Source: Hofstenia miamia
Lineage: Eukaryota; Xenacoelomorpha; Acoela
Reading direction: 5' to 3'
Length of the DNA stretch: 64,000 nt
Assembly (NCBI GenBank): GCA_004352715.1
Contig: SCFE01000019.1
Coordinates: forward strand, 1,965,545 to 2,029,544
The position numbers and the translations under genes were made by a program. Below are positions 19,683 through 33,032 of this stretch, piece after piece (positions within the stretch are counted from its first letter, which is position 1; every line of letters begins with the position of its first letter). The notes below the pieces were generated by a model. It was not told the origin of the DNA, did not search any database, and saw nothing but the letters and a program-made list of their open reading frames with translations.

Positions 19683-21835
19683 GATTTCAGAGAGGGTAAT
19701 CAAAGAGTTCTAATTTTAGCACAACTGCATTAACAGAATAGTGATAAAATAGCAACTGGGCCAACTTTGATTTCCAATCACGCATCATAATTAAGTCTTC
19801 ACATTTTCAATTGAAGTCTAATATATTTAGGAATTTGCCAATGTTATGATTTTTGTCAAATACTTTTTAGCTCTATTTCCACTCTAGTGTTACTTTTAAG
19901 TATTTTTGAACAATTTTATCCAGGCCTGATAACAAATATTAAAAGACTTTATGGGCTTGCATGCAATCACGTAATGATGAAGTTTCGTGCTAAGAATTAT
20001 TCCTGAAATATTTAGAAATATTCTTTTTCGATGAGAAATTCTATTTTTGTAGGAACATTCAAATTCTTACTTAATGTTCAGATAATGAGTCAGTCTAATG
20101 GCCATGGAGACAAGAACTTCAAATACCTTGCTTTATGAAGAAACAGTGTGAGCCCACTTCAGAAGCTGCGTGCGCAAAGCCAGAAGTTGTCACGCAAAGG
20201 CACGGCTGGACGGAACAGCGACAGGTGGCGAATTAAAGTAAGAAAGAAAAGATACTTTTCTAACTTATGGTGTTTTCGTATTTTAAATATCTTCATTGGT
20301 TCGTGAGTTATTAAAGTTTAAAAAAATGTTGATGAAACCATCACAGATTTTGAAAAATTCTAAGTGAATTTTGGATGAAAGATTGTACAATTTACCCTGT
20401 CGAAATCAAAGTCTCTCTAACGTAAAAAATTGGAGAAAACGCAGATTCCCAGTGATTGCTGCTTGCCTTTTATAAATGCTCACTAAAGCTGGCCAATGCA
20501 TCCAGTAATCGCATCGAAATCGATGCGGACGTTAACAATCGAATCAAAACGATTGTCGATTCAGAATAGGGCAAATTCGTTCTATTATTATTTGTTTACT
20601 GTTGACGTTAAAAAGAATTACGTTAATAATACATATCATCGTTTTAAAAGAAAATAAATCAGGCAATCATGAGCAAGGACGGGGTGGGTAAAAGTAAAAA
20701 AATCCATTCAAGAACATTTGCAAGATTTCCATAAAATGTGAATTATTTAAATATTTAGTATGGTTGTAAGGTCAAAAATTCTAAGGTATTTTTTTAGGTC
20801 AAAATTTCGTTTTTAGGTCAAAAATGGTTAAAACCGACTACTTAACCCAAGGGCTTCTAAACTTCTAAATTTTTTGTGAAAAAGCTTATCAAAGTTTGAT
20901 TTCAAATCAAACTAAATGTTTTAATGTCGTTGTTGGGTTAAGCATTTACCGCTCAAAAAGTTTTAGCAAAAAATCGTCATTTTTTTGTTGAAAGTCAAAT
21001 ATTATATTTAGCTATGTGCAGTAATGTAAGACACGTCTTAAGCAATGAAATAAAGATATTGAATATTCATACTGATTTTTAAAACAATATAGTTACAATG
21101 ATCAAACAAGCACTCAACCCTGAAGCTTTTTAGTTTTATGTTTGTAATAGCAAATAAAAAATATATGCTTAAAGCAAGCTTAGTTTTCAATAATCGAATG
21201 TACTATAATTGAGAATTGACGCTTTAAAAGTAATCGAATCGATTATAAAAGTCCTCACCGTCCACGTTTAATGCTAAATACAATCCATTCTGTATATGCT
21301 TTCGGTAAAATATGTATAAATTTGAAAGCAATACAAATTGTAAATGGGCACGTTTTTTGTCCGCAGCCAGAGAAATTTTTATGCTGCTCAAAACAGTCCG
21401 GGTGTATTTTCAATTAATAGACCGAAAATTGTCAAGCAATATTTGAAAAAATTAAAGTTCTTTATGACCATAGAATATCCTGGCATTCATTGGAACTAAA
21501 TAATTCAAAGTGAATGAGACTAATATAGGACTGTACTCATAAATTATAAAACTCATTTCAAAATATTCTCATAACTTTTACAAATTTAAGGTAAAACTAT
21601 TTAAGAATTTAGGACCGGGCCTGGCAATAGTCTACAATATTGGAAAATCTCCGGCCCTGCATATGGCTGAGGCTGACCAGCCCATCACTTAAACCTTTGT
21701 TACAGTGAAAACAGTGATCTCATTAAGGGATACTCCCTCTGTCTCACAAATATTGTGCACTTTTGTCGCGGCGCGGATAACTTTTGATTGAGAAAAGTTT
21801 AGCCCGCCAAATTTTGCTCGCTAGTAGCCTAGTTC
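19634..21835 (+). repeat. 2,202-bp direct duplication, copy 1
   Basis: Matches 21837-24038 at a constant offset of 2,203 bp with no indels and only a two-base difference (CACGGCTGG versus CACCTCTGG near 20202) noticed by eye. The copies are separated by one N. No gene was found inside; A+T-rich sequence with a few CGAT-containing blocks. Most likely an assembly duplicate. Confidence 0.85.
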
Positions 21836-21836
21836 N

Positions 21837-24038
21837 TTGTTTAACTGGTGAAAAATCGTTAAATTAATTTAACTAGTCAATACTGGATTTCAGAGAGGGT
21901 AATCAAAGAGTTCTAATTTTAGCACAACTGCATTAACAGAATAGTGATAAAATAGCAACTGGGCCAACTTTGATTTCCAATCACGCATCATAATTAAGTC
22001 TTCACATTTTCAATTGAAGTCTAATATATTTAGGAATTTGCCAATGTTATGATTTTTGTCAAATACTTTTTAGCTCTATTTCCACTCTAGTGTTACTTTT
22101 AAGTATTTTTGAACAATTTTATCCAGGCCTGATAACAAATATTAAAAGACTTTATGGGCTTGCATGCAATCACGTAATGATGAAGTTTCGTGCTAAGAAT
22201 TATTCCTGAAATATTTAGAAATATTCTTTTTCGATGAGAAATTCTATTTTTGTAGGAACATTCAAATTCTTACTTAATGTTCAGATAATGAGTCAGTCTA
22301 ATGGCCATGGAGACAAGAACTTCAAATACCTTGCTTTATGAAGAAACAGTGTGAGCCCACTTCAGAAGCTGCGTGCGCAAAGCCAGAAGTTGTCACGCAA
22401 AGGCACCTCTGGACGGAACAGCGACAGGTGGCGAATTAAAGTAAGAAAGAAAAGATACTTTTCTAACTTATGGTGTTTTCGTATTTTAAATATCTTCATT
22501 GGTTCGTGAGTTATTAAAGTTTAAAAAAATGTTGATGAAACCATCACAGATTTTGAAAAATTCTAAGTGAATTTTGGATGAAAGATTGTACAATTTACCC
22601 TGTCGAAATCAAAGTCTCTCTAACGTAAAAAATTGGAGAAAACGCAGATTCCCAGTGATTGCTGCTTGCCTTTTATAAATGCTCACTAAAGCTGGCCAAT
22701 GCATCCAGTAATCGCATCGAAATCGATGCGGACGTTAACAATCGAATCAAAACGATTGTCGATTCAGAATAGGGCAAATTCGTTCTATTATTATTTGTTT
22801 ACTGTTGACGTTAAAAAGAATTACGTTAATAATACATATCATCGTTTTAAAAGAAAATAAATCAGGCAATCATGAGCAAGGACGGGGTGGGTAAAAGTAA
22901 AAAAATCCATTCAAGAACATTTGCAAGATTTCCATAAAATGTGAATTATTTAAATATTTAGTATGGTTGTAAGGTCAAAAATTCTAAGGTATTTTTTTAG
23001 GTCAAAATTTCGTTTTTAGGTCAAAAATGGTTAAAACCGACTACTTAACCCAAGGGCTTCTAAACTTCTAAATTTTTTGTGAAAAAGCTTATCAAAGTTT
23101 GATTTCAAATCAAACTAAATGTTTTAATGTCGTTGTTGGGTTAAGCATTTACCGCTCAAAAAGTTTTAGCAAAAAATCGTCATTTTTTTGTTGAAAGTCA
23201 AATATTATATTTAGCTATGTGCAGTAATGTAAGACACGTCTTAAGCAATGAAATAAAGATATTGAATATTCATACTGATTTTTAAAACAATATAGTTACA
23301 ATGATCAAACAAGCACTCAACCCTGAAGCTTTTTAGTTTTATGTTTGTAATAGCAAATAAAAAATATATGCTTAAAGCAAGCTTAGTTTTCAATAATCGA
23401 ATGTACTATAATTGAGAATTGACGCTTTAAAAGTAATCGAATCGATTATAAAAGTCCTCACCGTCCACGTTTAATGCTAAATACAATCCATTCTGTATAT
23501 GCTTTCGGTAAAATATGTATAAATTTGAAAGCAATACAAATTGTAAATGGGCACGTTTTTTGTCCGCAGCCAGAGAAATTTTTATGCTGCTCAAAACAGT
23601 CCGGGTGTATTTTCAATTAATAGACCGAAAATTGTCAAGCAATATTTGAAAAAATTAAAGTTCTTTATGACCATAGAATATCCTGGCATTCATTGGAACT
23701 AAATAATTCAAAGTGAATGAGACTAATATAGGACTGTACTCATAAATTATAAAACTCATTTCAAAATATTCTCATAACTTTTACAAATTTAAGGTAAAAC
23801 TATTTAAGAATTTAGGACCGGGCCTGGCAATAGTCTACAATATTGGAAAATCTCCGGCCCTGCATATGGCTGAGGCTGACCAGCCCATCACTTAAACCTT
23901 TGTTACAGTGAAAACAGTGATCTCATTAAGGGATACTCCCTCTGTCTCACAAATATTGTGCACTTTTGTCGCGGCGCGGATAACTTTTGATTGAGAAAAG
24001 TTTAGCCCGCCAAATTTTGCTCGCTAGTAGCCTAGTTC
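21837..24038 (+). repeat. 2,202-bp direct duplication, copy 2
   Basis: Second copy, beginning right after the single N at 21836 and ending at the same AGTTC as copy 1, where unique sequence resumes. Near-identity plus the N joint argue for two overlapping contigs or haplotypes laid end to end rather than a biological tandem duplication. Confidence 0.85.
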
Positions 24039-25558
24039 CCATTGTACCTATTTCTGAAAAAAATTGGATTTGCGTAAATAAACCGGGTACAGGGATGTTT
24101 TTACGAAAAAATTAAAATCTCGATTTTCTGCAAATTTTACGCCCAGCTCACAAATTTCACAAAAAAGCAAAAAAAACTGTGCGGTTTGTTAAAATGGACC
24201 TTTAAAAATATGTCCATGAAATTCTTTCTGTGACTGGACCAATATTCCAGAAGGCAGATAGCAGGCACGTTAGGGCCCAAGGCCCTTAGTTTTTTGGCTT
24301 AATTACTTGAAATGACTGACGATATTTAAAAAATAGCGGGTGTGTTGCGGGTGCGGCTGCGGGTGAACGTTTTTAACAGACATGCGGTTGCGGTGCAATG
24401 CGATTATTATAATCCATCTATGCTACTAAGCAAGCTGACTGGCATATTCAATGTAAAAAATTGAATTAGCATTATTTAAACACATTGTAGTTTCTGGTTC
24501 CATGATACAATGTTCTTGTAAGATGCTTTTCAGCTCTATGCAACAGTTGAATGTCAAAGAATTGTGATTCTTTCATTAGAGATATGGACATTATTGTTTT
24601 TCATATGGCATTAATACGGTTTTTATCTCAAAACTGGTAATCTCATTATCAGTTGTGGTTATTTCCAGAACAAAAAGCTTTTTCGCTTTTTCAAATGATG
24701 TAGCTTTATTCTCCAGCAAAATTATCCGTAGCCCTGGATTAGGTAGAAACTGAGTTGAAGGTTTATACTTATATATTGGTTTTAATAGTAGATTACTTAA
24801 ACGCAACTAAATAAAATATGGAGAAATACTAAAAGCTTTGGAACCCAATACCAAATATTAATACCAAAAATAATAATATACCATGATCAAGTGTCAGGTC
24901 TAACAAGAAGTCGCTCACAAAAAAATCACTACTCTTTTTTCGTGCATGCGTGTATAATATTTATATTCACAACCAATTATTTCAAGAATTCAGAGCAGAA
25001 ATAATTGCTGCGGTTTTGCACTAAGCCGCACCTATGATGTCTGGATAGGCATAAATGAATTTACCAACATTGCTTTCATTTTAGAGCTTATGTTGTTTGC
25101 TACACAAAAAGATAGATTGGATATTTATATCAATTTTTTCGTCATACTGTGTAGCTGTGAATTGAATAATACCTCAATGTATGGTCAAGTACCACCTTAG
25201 GTTAGCATTTCACCATGAACATGAACTAATTTGATTCTTGAGAAATACTAAGAATCATTATAATTATTTTCTAAATTGTAAATGGTTTTTTCTAGTCCCT
25301 TATCACATATGAATGTTGTATATGCATGTGCGTATATCATCAACACATTCAGTAATTTGGCAGTCATGGCTCATGGCATGATTTAAACTGGTAAATTATC
25401 AAAATGAATCATTATATTTACAAAGCGCATGCATACAATACAATAGTATTGCAAGCTTTGAATAAATTACTAGTGCTATTTTAGTTTCTAATACAAACAT
25501 ACTTCATTATATTATACTATCCATATAACAAGAAAGTAATGAAAAATTCATTTCTCAA

Positions 25559-25602
<44 letters not shown>

Positions 25603-27817
25603 ATCCAGCCCTCAAATCTGTCGATTAATATTAGATTCCATTAACTTCTTTTCTGTTATATAGATATTCAGCTGTAGTTATACTAAGGAAATGCTTGAAT
25701 ACAAATGGCGAGGTTTTCAATTTTATAATAGTGATTATTCAATAGACCACATCTAACCTAAATTCGACAGAACACATGATAGAAGTTGTAATTATTGTTG
25801 TAATTAAAATCTAAGTATGTGTTTAAAAACAGGAGTTAAACCATTCCACCACAGTGTCAATATTTATAATTTTGTTTTTTTATATGATGCATGTGAAAAC
25901 ATTACTTAACTTATCTCTCAATTAAAAAATAACTATAACACCCTTAAAATCAATAAATAGGAGAAGATTATACAATCGGAATTGTTTGATACGTTCCTTA
26001 AAAAACAAAATTCATCATTGCTTCAATCATTAAATAATATTTAAATTTATCCGAAAACTTACACAGTTGATAACTTACAATTTCTCTGCAACTTAACTGG
26101 TTAAGGGTCTATTTATTCAATACATAGAAACTGTAAACTTAATTCATTAGATCAAAAGGTAACATTCATTGTAGATATAATTTCTAAAATTTATTAATCA
26201 GTACATGATTGTATAAATTTAGTGGAAAAGCTATAAAAAAAAATAGTAAACATGTTTATATATATAAATATAAACAATAAAGCCTTTTCCATGAAAATTC
26301 CATTTTTAATACACATTTTATCTCAAAATATGTTATCCGGTAAACAAGTTATATTTTACAGGATACCGGATATCCGGATCCGATTTTGTAATTGCTGATT
26401 TTACCGAATACCGGATTCCGGCACATCCCTACTTATATATATATATAGGAGCCATAAGAATGTTCTAGGCAATGCTTGACAAATCCCTACTGTTGGTGTG
26501 TGACTTCAAAATCAGGATTTATTTCATTTTAAGTGTTTAATATTATTCATAAATGTCTTTCATTGATCTACTGTTCTTAAGACTTCTCATCAGAGACGTC
26601 ACACCTCCTAAAAAAAGTTAGAAAAAATGTTTATCCAAGAACTAATAACCTTAAAAAATTTCGAAATTGCTTAATTTGTTTATGATTTCTGGAAAAAAAT
26701 TATGCACTAATAACTCATGAAGGCACCACAGAATAGGGAGTACCTTTTCCCTTATATATGTTTTAAGCCCACGCTCGGTCACATTCCAATTAAGTCATGC
26801 CTTTGCTGAAATTCTATAACCCTTAGGCTTACTCGTCGCTACCTTTGACTTTGGACACGGCTCACCGCTACTGGCATGTCACGTCTATCTACATAAAGAA
26901 CAGAATTGCTAGTTGCCTTTTAAAATATAAAAGAATGTTATGCATTTATTTAATGGGGTAATAACCAAAGACTTTCTTTGCAAATTTTATAATGTTTAAA
27001 AATTAGATTTTGGGAAAACATTTTCAGCATTTATTAATCTTTTCTGGCATTGCTAAAATTGTTTAATATGTCACGTCGCACCCAATAGTTTTTACTTCGT
27101 TATAAAAAGAAGTGAAATTCCAGCAAAGTATTGATGTGAGATCTCATTTGTGAATAAATAATATAATAATTTGGAAATATTCTTGAACAGTACAGTAATT
27201 ATAATAAACATTTCGTAACACTTAGTCTTACAATGCACTAAAAATATGACAACATTTAAAAAAAAACAAATGAATACTTGATAGCATTGTATTCAAAATA
27301 TGCTTTTCGAAAAACAGAGGCCTAAGCCCTTTCTAGCCTCCCCGATTTGAAATAGCTACTTCTTACTAAGTAGTATGTGTATGTGCACAAAATGACTGTT
27401 TCTATTGTTCACATTCAAACTGTGTTCAAATAGATTTTGTATCGATTATTTGATATTATCATCTATGCATTTATAAGGATATTGGTTTCATCTTAAAGTA
27501 CTTCGAGCAACGATTTGATAATTTTTTAGAAATAACTCCAAGTATGAAAAATCTTTCTAACTTGTTGGTTATATTTGTTTTAGAGTGTTGAAAGTTTAAT
27601 TCGTTTCAATTGGATTCTACTTTTTCAAAAAATGAAATTTTGCTTTATCCATTTCCTGAAAAAAAATTATGGACATTTTGTCAGAGGATAGTTAAGACAT
27701 TTTATACTGAGATTTTTTGAACAGCAGATAATGGTTTAAATGATGCATTTTTTGTTACAATTTTGGTAGCACAGGAAGAATAAAATAAAGTTATTGAGCA
27801 GTACATTTTGCATCATA
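24039..27817. other. AT-rich intergenic DNA with transposon scraps
   Basis: No credible gene. A GCGGGTG/GTGCGGCTGCGGG stretch near 24340-24410 resembles the subterminal repeats of hAT elements. At about 26335-26430 clustered CCGGATA/TATCCGG motifs end in CCGGCACATCCCTA, which is typical of a hAT right end (complement TAGGGATGTGCCGG); its left end was not found. A short microsatellite is listed separately. Confidence 0.45.
25562..25599. repeat. (AT)19 microsatellite
   Basis: Uninterrupted AT dinucleotides over 38 bases. Confidence 0.95.
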
Positions 27818-28407
27818 CAGGGTGGGCCAAAAAAAATGTTACCACTTTTTATATTCTAACCATTTTCAAAATTACTAAGATTTTTGTTTCATTTTCCCAA
27901 ATATCAAAAACTAAACACTGAATTCTCACCCCAATGGATCGAAAGCAATATACTGTGGAGGAGAGATTAAAGATCGTAGAAGCATATTTTGAATTAAAAT
28001 CGATAACCCACACTCAACGACGATTCACGACTGACTTTCCAGGAAGAAATCCTCCAAGTAGACTCACAATCAGACGTCTTCTGCAGAAGTTCAGAGAAAC
28101 AGGATGTGTGACCAATGTGAATAAAGGACATAGTGGTAGGCCAAGGTCTGCAAGGAGAGCCATTAACACTGAGACCGTGAGACAGCGTCTGGAGGAATCA
28201 CTAAGAAAATCAACCAGACGTTTGTCACAGGAGACGGCCCTCTCAAGAACCACTGTTAGACGCATACTAAACACAGACCTTCATCTCTTTCCCTACAGAA
28301 TTCAGATTTTGCAAGTTCAGACGGCAGCAAAAAAAAAATCTCGAATAAATGTTCATTTTAAAGACTTGTGTATGATTAAAAGTGGTAACATTTTTTGGCC
28401 CACCCTG
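27818..28407 (+). mobile_element. Internally deleted mariner-type element, 590 bp
   Basis: Inverted ends start CAGGGTGGGCCAAAAAA and continue TGTTACCACTTTT on both sides (one end has two extra A). TA flanks both ends (27816-27817, 28408-28409), the Tc1/mariner target. The ends are nearly identical, so the insertion looks recent. The interior holds only the N-terminal part of a transposase gene; the catalytic part has been deleted, so the copy needs help to move. Confidence 0.88.
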
Positions 28408-28410
28408 TAG
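27934..28410 (+). CDS. DNA-binding remnant of a mariner transposase
   Basis: 158 codons from the ATG at 27934. Residues 1-60 (YTVEERLKIVEAYFE ... RLTIRRLLQKF) form the first helix-turn-helix of the type placed before mariner/IS630-like transposases in arthropods and other animals (DUF4817-like). A GHSGRPRSAR linker follows, then a second helix-turn-helix (VRQRLEESLRKSTRRLSQE ... SRTTVRRIL). The family then continues LHLFPYRIQ, after which this copy jumps to the 3' end; the whole DDE/D domain is absent. The frame reads out through the right TIR, and its TAG stop consists of the TA target site plus the next host base. If expressed, it could bind the element ends without cutting. That is inference. 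Confidence 0.8.
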   Translation: MDRKQYTVEERLKIVEAYFELKSITHTQRRFTTDFPGRNPPSRLTIRRLLQKFRETGCVTNVNKGHSGRPRSARRAINTETVRQRLEESLRKSTRRLSQETALSRTTVRRILNTDLHLFPYRIQILQVQTAAKKKSRINVHFKDLCMIKSGNIFWPTL

Positions 28411-29318
28411 GTAAACAAATAGGACAAATTTGCATTTATTCATTTTATAGGCGCAATATTTTAAGAAGTGACACATTTTGAAGAATTACCTTGAAAAAGG
28501 CTGACGTTAGCAAAAAATATGCTGACAATATACATGTCAGTAGGTATTTTAAATGGAAGCCTTTGCCAATTTGAAAAGTTATTAGATCATTATTTATTAG
28601 GGGTTGCAATTTTGCGTTTGTAGAAAAGCCCAATAAAAATAAGGTTAATAATAATCTGGTTTTGTTAGTAAATTTTACAGGCTTTCTAAATTTAATGATT
28701 TTTTCAATTGTTATAAATTAGTAAAATTGAAATTGTTAAGAACAATCACAAATTCAAAAAATGGGATTTCATTAATAATGTGTTAATTTCACAATAGGGG
28801 AAATATTATCAACAAGGTACGTGTTTTTATGTGTGCACATAATTTTTATGTGAACAGTTGTTTTATGTAGTTCTTGAACTGAAACGTATTTTATTATATC
28901 AAATACGTGGTAAGGCATTTAAAAAATTTTCAATTTTAATACAATATTTCTGTAGGCAAACCTATTATACCATGTATATTTTTTCCAATTATCTAATACC
29001 CCACGCAAATAATGTAACCTTTGTTATAAAGACAATTTTAAACTCAATTTGATTTCTGCAATGCATTGTTTGTATGAGGACTAAAGAAATTTTATCAGGA
29101 TTATTCAAGATTTCTTTAATGTGTAACCAAGGTGAAAACAATTATTGATATATGTCAATATCAATGAAATCAGAAGTATCAAACTTTCCTTATTATATTA
29201 TGTAAATAATTTTTCATTGTCCTTTCATTTCATTCAGTGTTTTGTGTATTAAATATTAGTTTACTTTTTCCATTGCATGAACTGAATACTACTTAAACCA
29301 ACAAATCCTTTTTTGCAG
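28411..29318. other. AT-rich, nothing recognised
   Basis: No credible gene. If the exon annotated next is real, this stretch could be part of its upstream intron. Confidence 0.35.
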
Positions 29319-29409
29319 CTATGCTGAAGGAAACGATGACCCCGTAGTTAATGTGCCTATTGCCAGTTGTGATGTAGAGCACTTATTAATTCTGCATGAC
29401 AACTGGTAA
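29319..29409 (+). CDS. Candidate 3'-terminal exon, gene unidentified
   Basis: A pyrimidine run and TTTTTTGCAG at 29309-29318 make a good splice acceptor. The next 91 bases are open in only one frame, starting at the second base: YAEGNDDPVVNVPIASCDVE and on to a TAA at 29407-29409 (29 codons). The composition is less A+T-rich than its flanks, as in coding DNA. I do not recognise the peptide, and upstream exons were not found. It could be the last exon of a host gene lying to the left, or a transposon exon. Confidence 0.35.
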
Positions 29410-30789
29410 AGCCTGAAGACTGAAACCTTGATAAATACTATTAATGTTAGAATGTTTCTTAAATTTCTGTAAGCATATATTTAAACAAACTTTTCTGGGA
29501 TTTTGCGCACATTTTTATTCCATAATAATAAATAAAATAACTTTATTAAACTGTATGAAGTTAGCCCTGTATAAATCAACAATGTTGATTGTCATAGTCT
29601 CAAAAAATGTCCAATACAACCTAAAAATATTTGTTTTAAATAGTTGTAATATGCCGGATGCATATCCTGATTCTAAATGGTTAAGAAGTTGGGCCACTAT
29701 TCTTAAAAAAAATGTTTTTAGTTTAGTCTTACTTTTACAAATATTGAAAAACCGTTTATCGTATATTTAAAGTCTCAATTATTGCTCTTTTGTATGCATT
29801 TATCTATATTTAGAGTATATTTCCCGTGGATAATGTCTACAAGTTGGTATATATCATTTAATTGCATGTTAAATTGTGATATAAAATCATGATCTCTAAT
29901 CAACCACTTAGTGCAAGTTTTTGAACTGTTTCCAAGCTATGCGCATTCGTTAGATTGCAGTGCCAAACAGGTGAGGTAAAAAACAGTTCCTAACGAATAA
30001 TAGATAGATACAGCTGTTTTTCGTACTTTTTAAGATGTGATATCGTAATTGATTTTTCTCAAAACATGTGTAGCAATGATAAAAATTGGGTTATTCGAAC
30101 AAAGATTTTTACAGATGTGAATTCCAAAATCTTTTGCAGTTGTTCATTGAGTCATATCTAATTCCATAGATTGTAACGCATTTGCGAGTACTTCATTTTT
30201 GCCCAAACTCGATAAATTGCATTTTGTGCTTATTGATGCACATTTTGTTATTAAGCTACCAAATATTTAATATTCTTCTATCATGCTGCAATGTGTTAGG
30301 ATTCCTTAAGGCAATTTTTAGATCGTTAGTAAAAAAGATAGAAATTGCTATGTAATACGATTGATGGAATGTCATTTATCATAATAAGAAAAAGAAGAAG
30401 AACTAGGCATCTTCGTTGTGGAATTCCATCAGAGATCAATTTCATTTGATAGGTATCCATTGAAAGAAACAGCCTGAGTTCTATTATTTAAGTTTTTAGC
30501 CCATAAAAATCCGAATTCTTGTTATCAGCAGTAAGCAAGATACTGATAAAGTAATTAATAATCTGCTTTGAATTTTCCTATGTGCAAGCGAATTGTTCAA
30601 AGCAATCTTTACATTAGATTTGGGACAAAATAATCAATATCTAAAGCTATATCTAAATTAGTCAAACAAATCAAGTGAAGGGACTGAAATACCTACCTTG
30701 TACACTAAGGAAAACGTATCACATAAATTGTGATAAATGCAAATATTAGAAATTTTATATTTTCTCTATAAATTAAAAAAACTCATATT
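29410..30789. other. AT-rich, nothing recognised
   Basis: A 108-codon frame at 29444-29770 is A+T-driven and resembles no family. No terminal repeats were seen. Confidence 0.35.
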
Positions 30790-31260
30790 ATTTCGACATT
30801 TCACTGCCATCATCAAAAGGCTTCCAAATCATTAAGTTTTCTAGGACCATTGGCCTTAAAGTGAATCCTTCAAAATTCCCAGAAAATTTTTCTTGGAAAT
30901 TCCAACTCACAGCTCAAAGCAAAAATCTTGAGTGATTTTGAAAGTAAATGTCCAGGCATCAATGTAATTGCAGCAGAAGATCTCACAGTTCTTGGTTCTC
31001 CTATAGGTCTTAGTGCAAATTATCAATTATGATCTCTTCAAAAGCTGTAGAAGATACTGAGCAAACAAAGATAAATAAATAGTCAACTAATTGATACTGT
31101 CTACAATTTTCAACCCTTTGAGATTCAAGGCAATTGTCCTTGTAAATATAATCAGTGTTGACATTCAAATGGCAAATAGTGCCTGTGTCGTTGGCACAGT
31201 TGGTTCAACAGTTGGACGAAATCTCCTCTACTCCCTTCATAGCTTCTACATGAATTTCAT
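30790..31260 (+). pseudogene. LINE reverse-transcriptase relic
   Basis: In shifting frames the region reads GLKVNPSK, then ILSDFESKCPGINVIAAEDL and TVLGSPIG. These match the stretch just after the catalytic motif in animal non-LTR reverse transcriptases (LN-xSKCE, then LGxPIG). Stops and frameshifts follow. Only this part of the enzyme is left, and the family cannot be assigned. Confidence 0.55.
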
Positions 31261-32761
31261 TAAACCTGTAGCTTTTTTTATGTTAAGATCTGTATTTCAG
31301 GAAGTTTTACTTCAATATGTTGCAAATTCAAATGCACGTACCTTCTAATATATTTTTTAATATATTGAAAAAAAATTGCAATATCAAACAGCATCAAATT
31401 TGTCTTAAGTGCATAAAAAATTTTCTAATTAAGATTAATACATTCCATTGTCCCCTAAAATTCGGCATTTGTTTGCTAAATGATACTGTTCTTGAAAGCT
31501 CTTCAAAATATTTGATATTTATCGATATTTTGGAAAAGAAAATTGAATATTTATAATCATTTACATCATAGAACAATTGCATTTGGTACAACTAAGCATA
31601 ATAGAAAATTAATGAAGAACGGATTTCTAAATTATTTCATATCGCTATGGAACAAATTGGACTAAAGTACAAGAAATGAAAAAATTATACAATATTTAAA
31701 AAGTTGAAAAACATGAATGTTAGAAAAAATATCAATTATCTGACTAATTATAGAACAAGATGTGCAACTCAACAACAATAAGTAAAAAATATTTATTAAT
31801 TTATATGTAGTTCATAAATGTAACCAAGAAACAAACATTTATCGTGATAACTAAGCTCATATGAAAAAAGTTGCATTGTTTATGTTCTTAACAAGTTGTA
31901 AGCTTAATCCATGTGTATGTACATGAGAATTTAAATATTTGTTGTTGTTGTTGTTGGATTGATTTTATGCCGTCTTTTTGGTCATAAAGAAAAGAATATA
32001 TCATCGTGTGGATATGAACATCCTACCATCTTTCCTGAAGAGAATCATATCGTTGAAAAGGTGATAACTATATCACAATGGGATTCCCCGTTCAATTCAC
32101 AAATTTTCCATAACTGGAAAAATCTTTGACGAATCAACCGAATTTCAAATTGTTTTTTGTAAAATTTTTCGGGAATTGATTGGATGAATGCGTTTCTCCA
32201 TAGCCATAAATAAATATGGATATCTAATCGCATTTATCAAAATATTCCTACCAAGTTCATCTTAACTGGAAATAAAATTGCAAAACGTCCCAGCAGAAAA
32301 TATTACAAACTGCTCTACAGGATGACTGTGCAAGAAAGATGATATTTCATAGAGGCTATAAATACCCTGAATACATAATTGACTCAATGAAAACTATTCT
32401 GTAGTTTTTGCTGTTTCGGAAAAACACTACTTTTCTCCTTCTGTTGTCCACTGTGCTCACATGTGCGACCGCTTGCGTCAAATTGCATGTTGCATATAGG
32501 TATAAGGTACCTGCAGGTATTAGAGCCCAAGCAGGTATCAAGACCCACAGCTGACTTCCAGTGCTAAATGGTTACTATAACAACGCTGAATGCACTTGCT
32601 GATAGAGAAAAACCACAGGCTCACAGTTCATTCATAGGTCGAGTCTGCAGTAGCATGCTGTTCGTGGTGCAAATGTAAAGTAAGTTTCTCTCACCAGATT
32701 TGCTAATTTATTAGAGAATAAAAACAATTTTAATTTAGTGATACTTGTATGTGATAAATTC
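31261..32761. other. AT-rich, nothing recognised
   Basis: Contains a short (TTG)n run near 31940 and, near 32500-32560, two GGTATNA-GA/GCCCA motifs that recur at 32905. No credible gene. Confidence 0.35.
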
Positions 32762-33025
32762 TACATATTCTGCAATGGGAAATATGATGGTAATGAACGA
32801 TCTTTTATGAAAATAAAAGTTCAAGATCTTAAAAGCTTTCCATTTTATCACTTAAAAATATAATTTTATCAAATTGATATTATGGGCCTTATTCCCTACA
32901 CAGAAGGTATCAGGGCCCATTTTGATAGTAGCACAAAACTTAATTTTTGGAGGACTTATACTAATTATATTATTCTAAGACATCAGGATATCAATATTCA
33001 TGAATTTTGCAATGCACAATAAGTG
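32762..33025 (+). repeat. 264-bp direct duplication, copy 1
   Basis: Appears identical to 33033-33296 (offset 271) and ends at a 7-N joint. Probably overlapping contig ends that were not merged. Confidence 0.85.
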
Positions 33026-33032
33026 NNNNNNN

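Noticed and set aside
19634-24038. Recent segmental tandem duplication
   Set aside because: The single N at the joint and near-identity make an assembly duplicate the simpler explanation; kept as a finding to be checked by coverage.
28014-28274. Minus-strand frame of 86 codons
   Set aside because: Shadow of the mariner DNA-binding frame on the plus strand.
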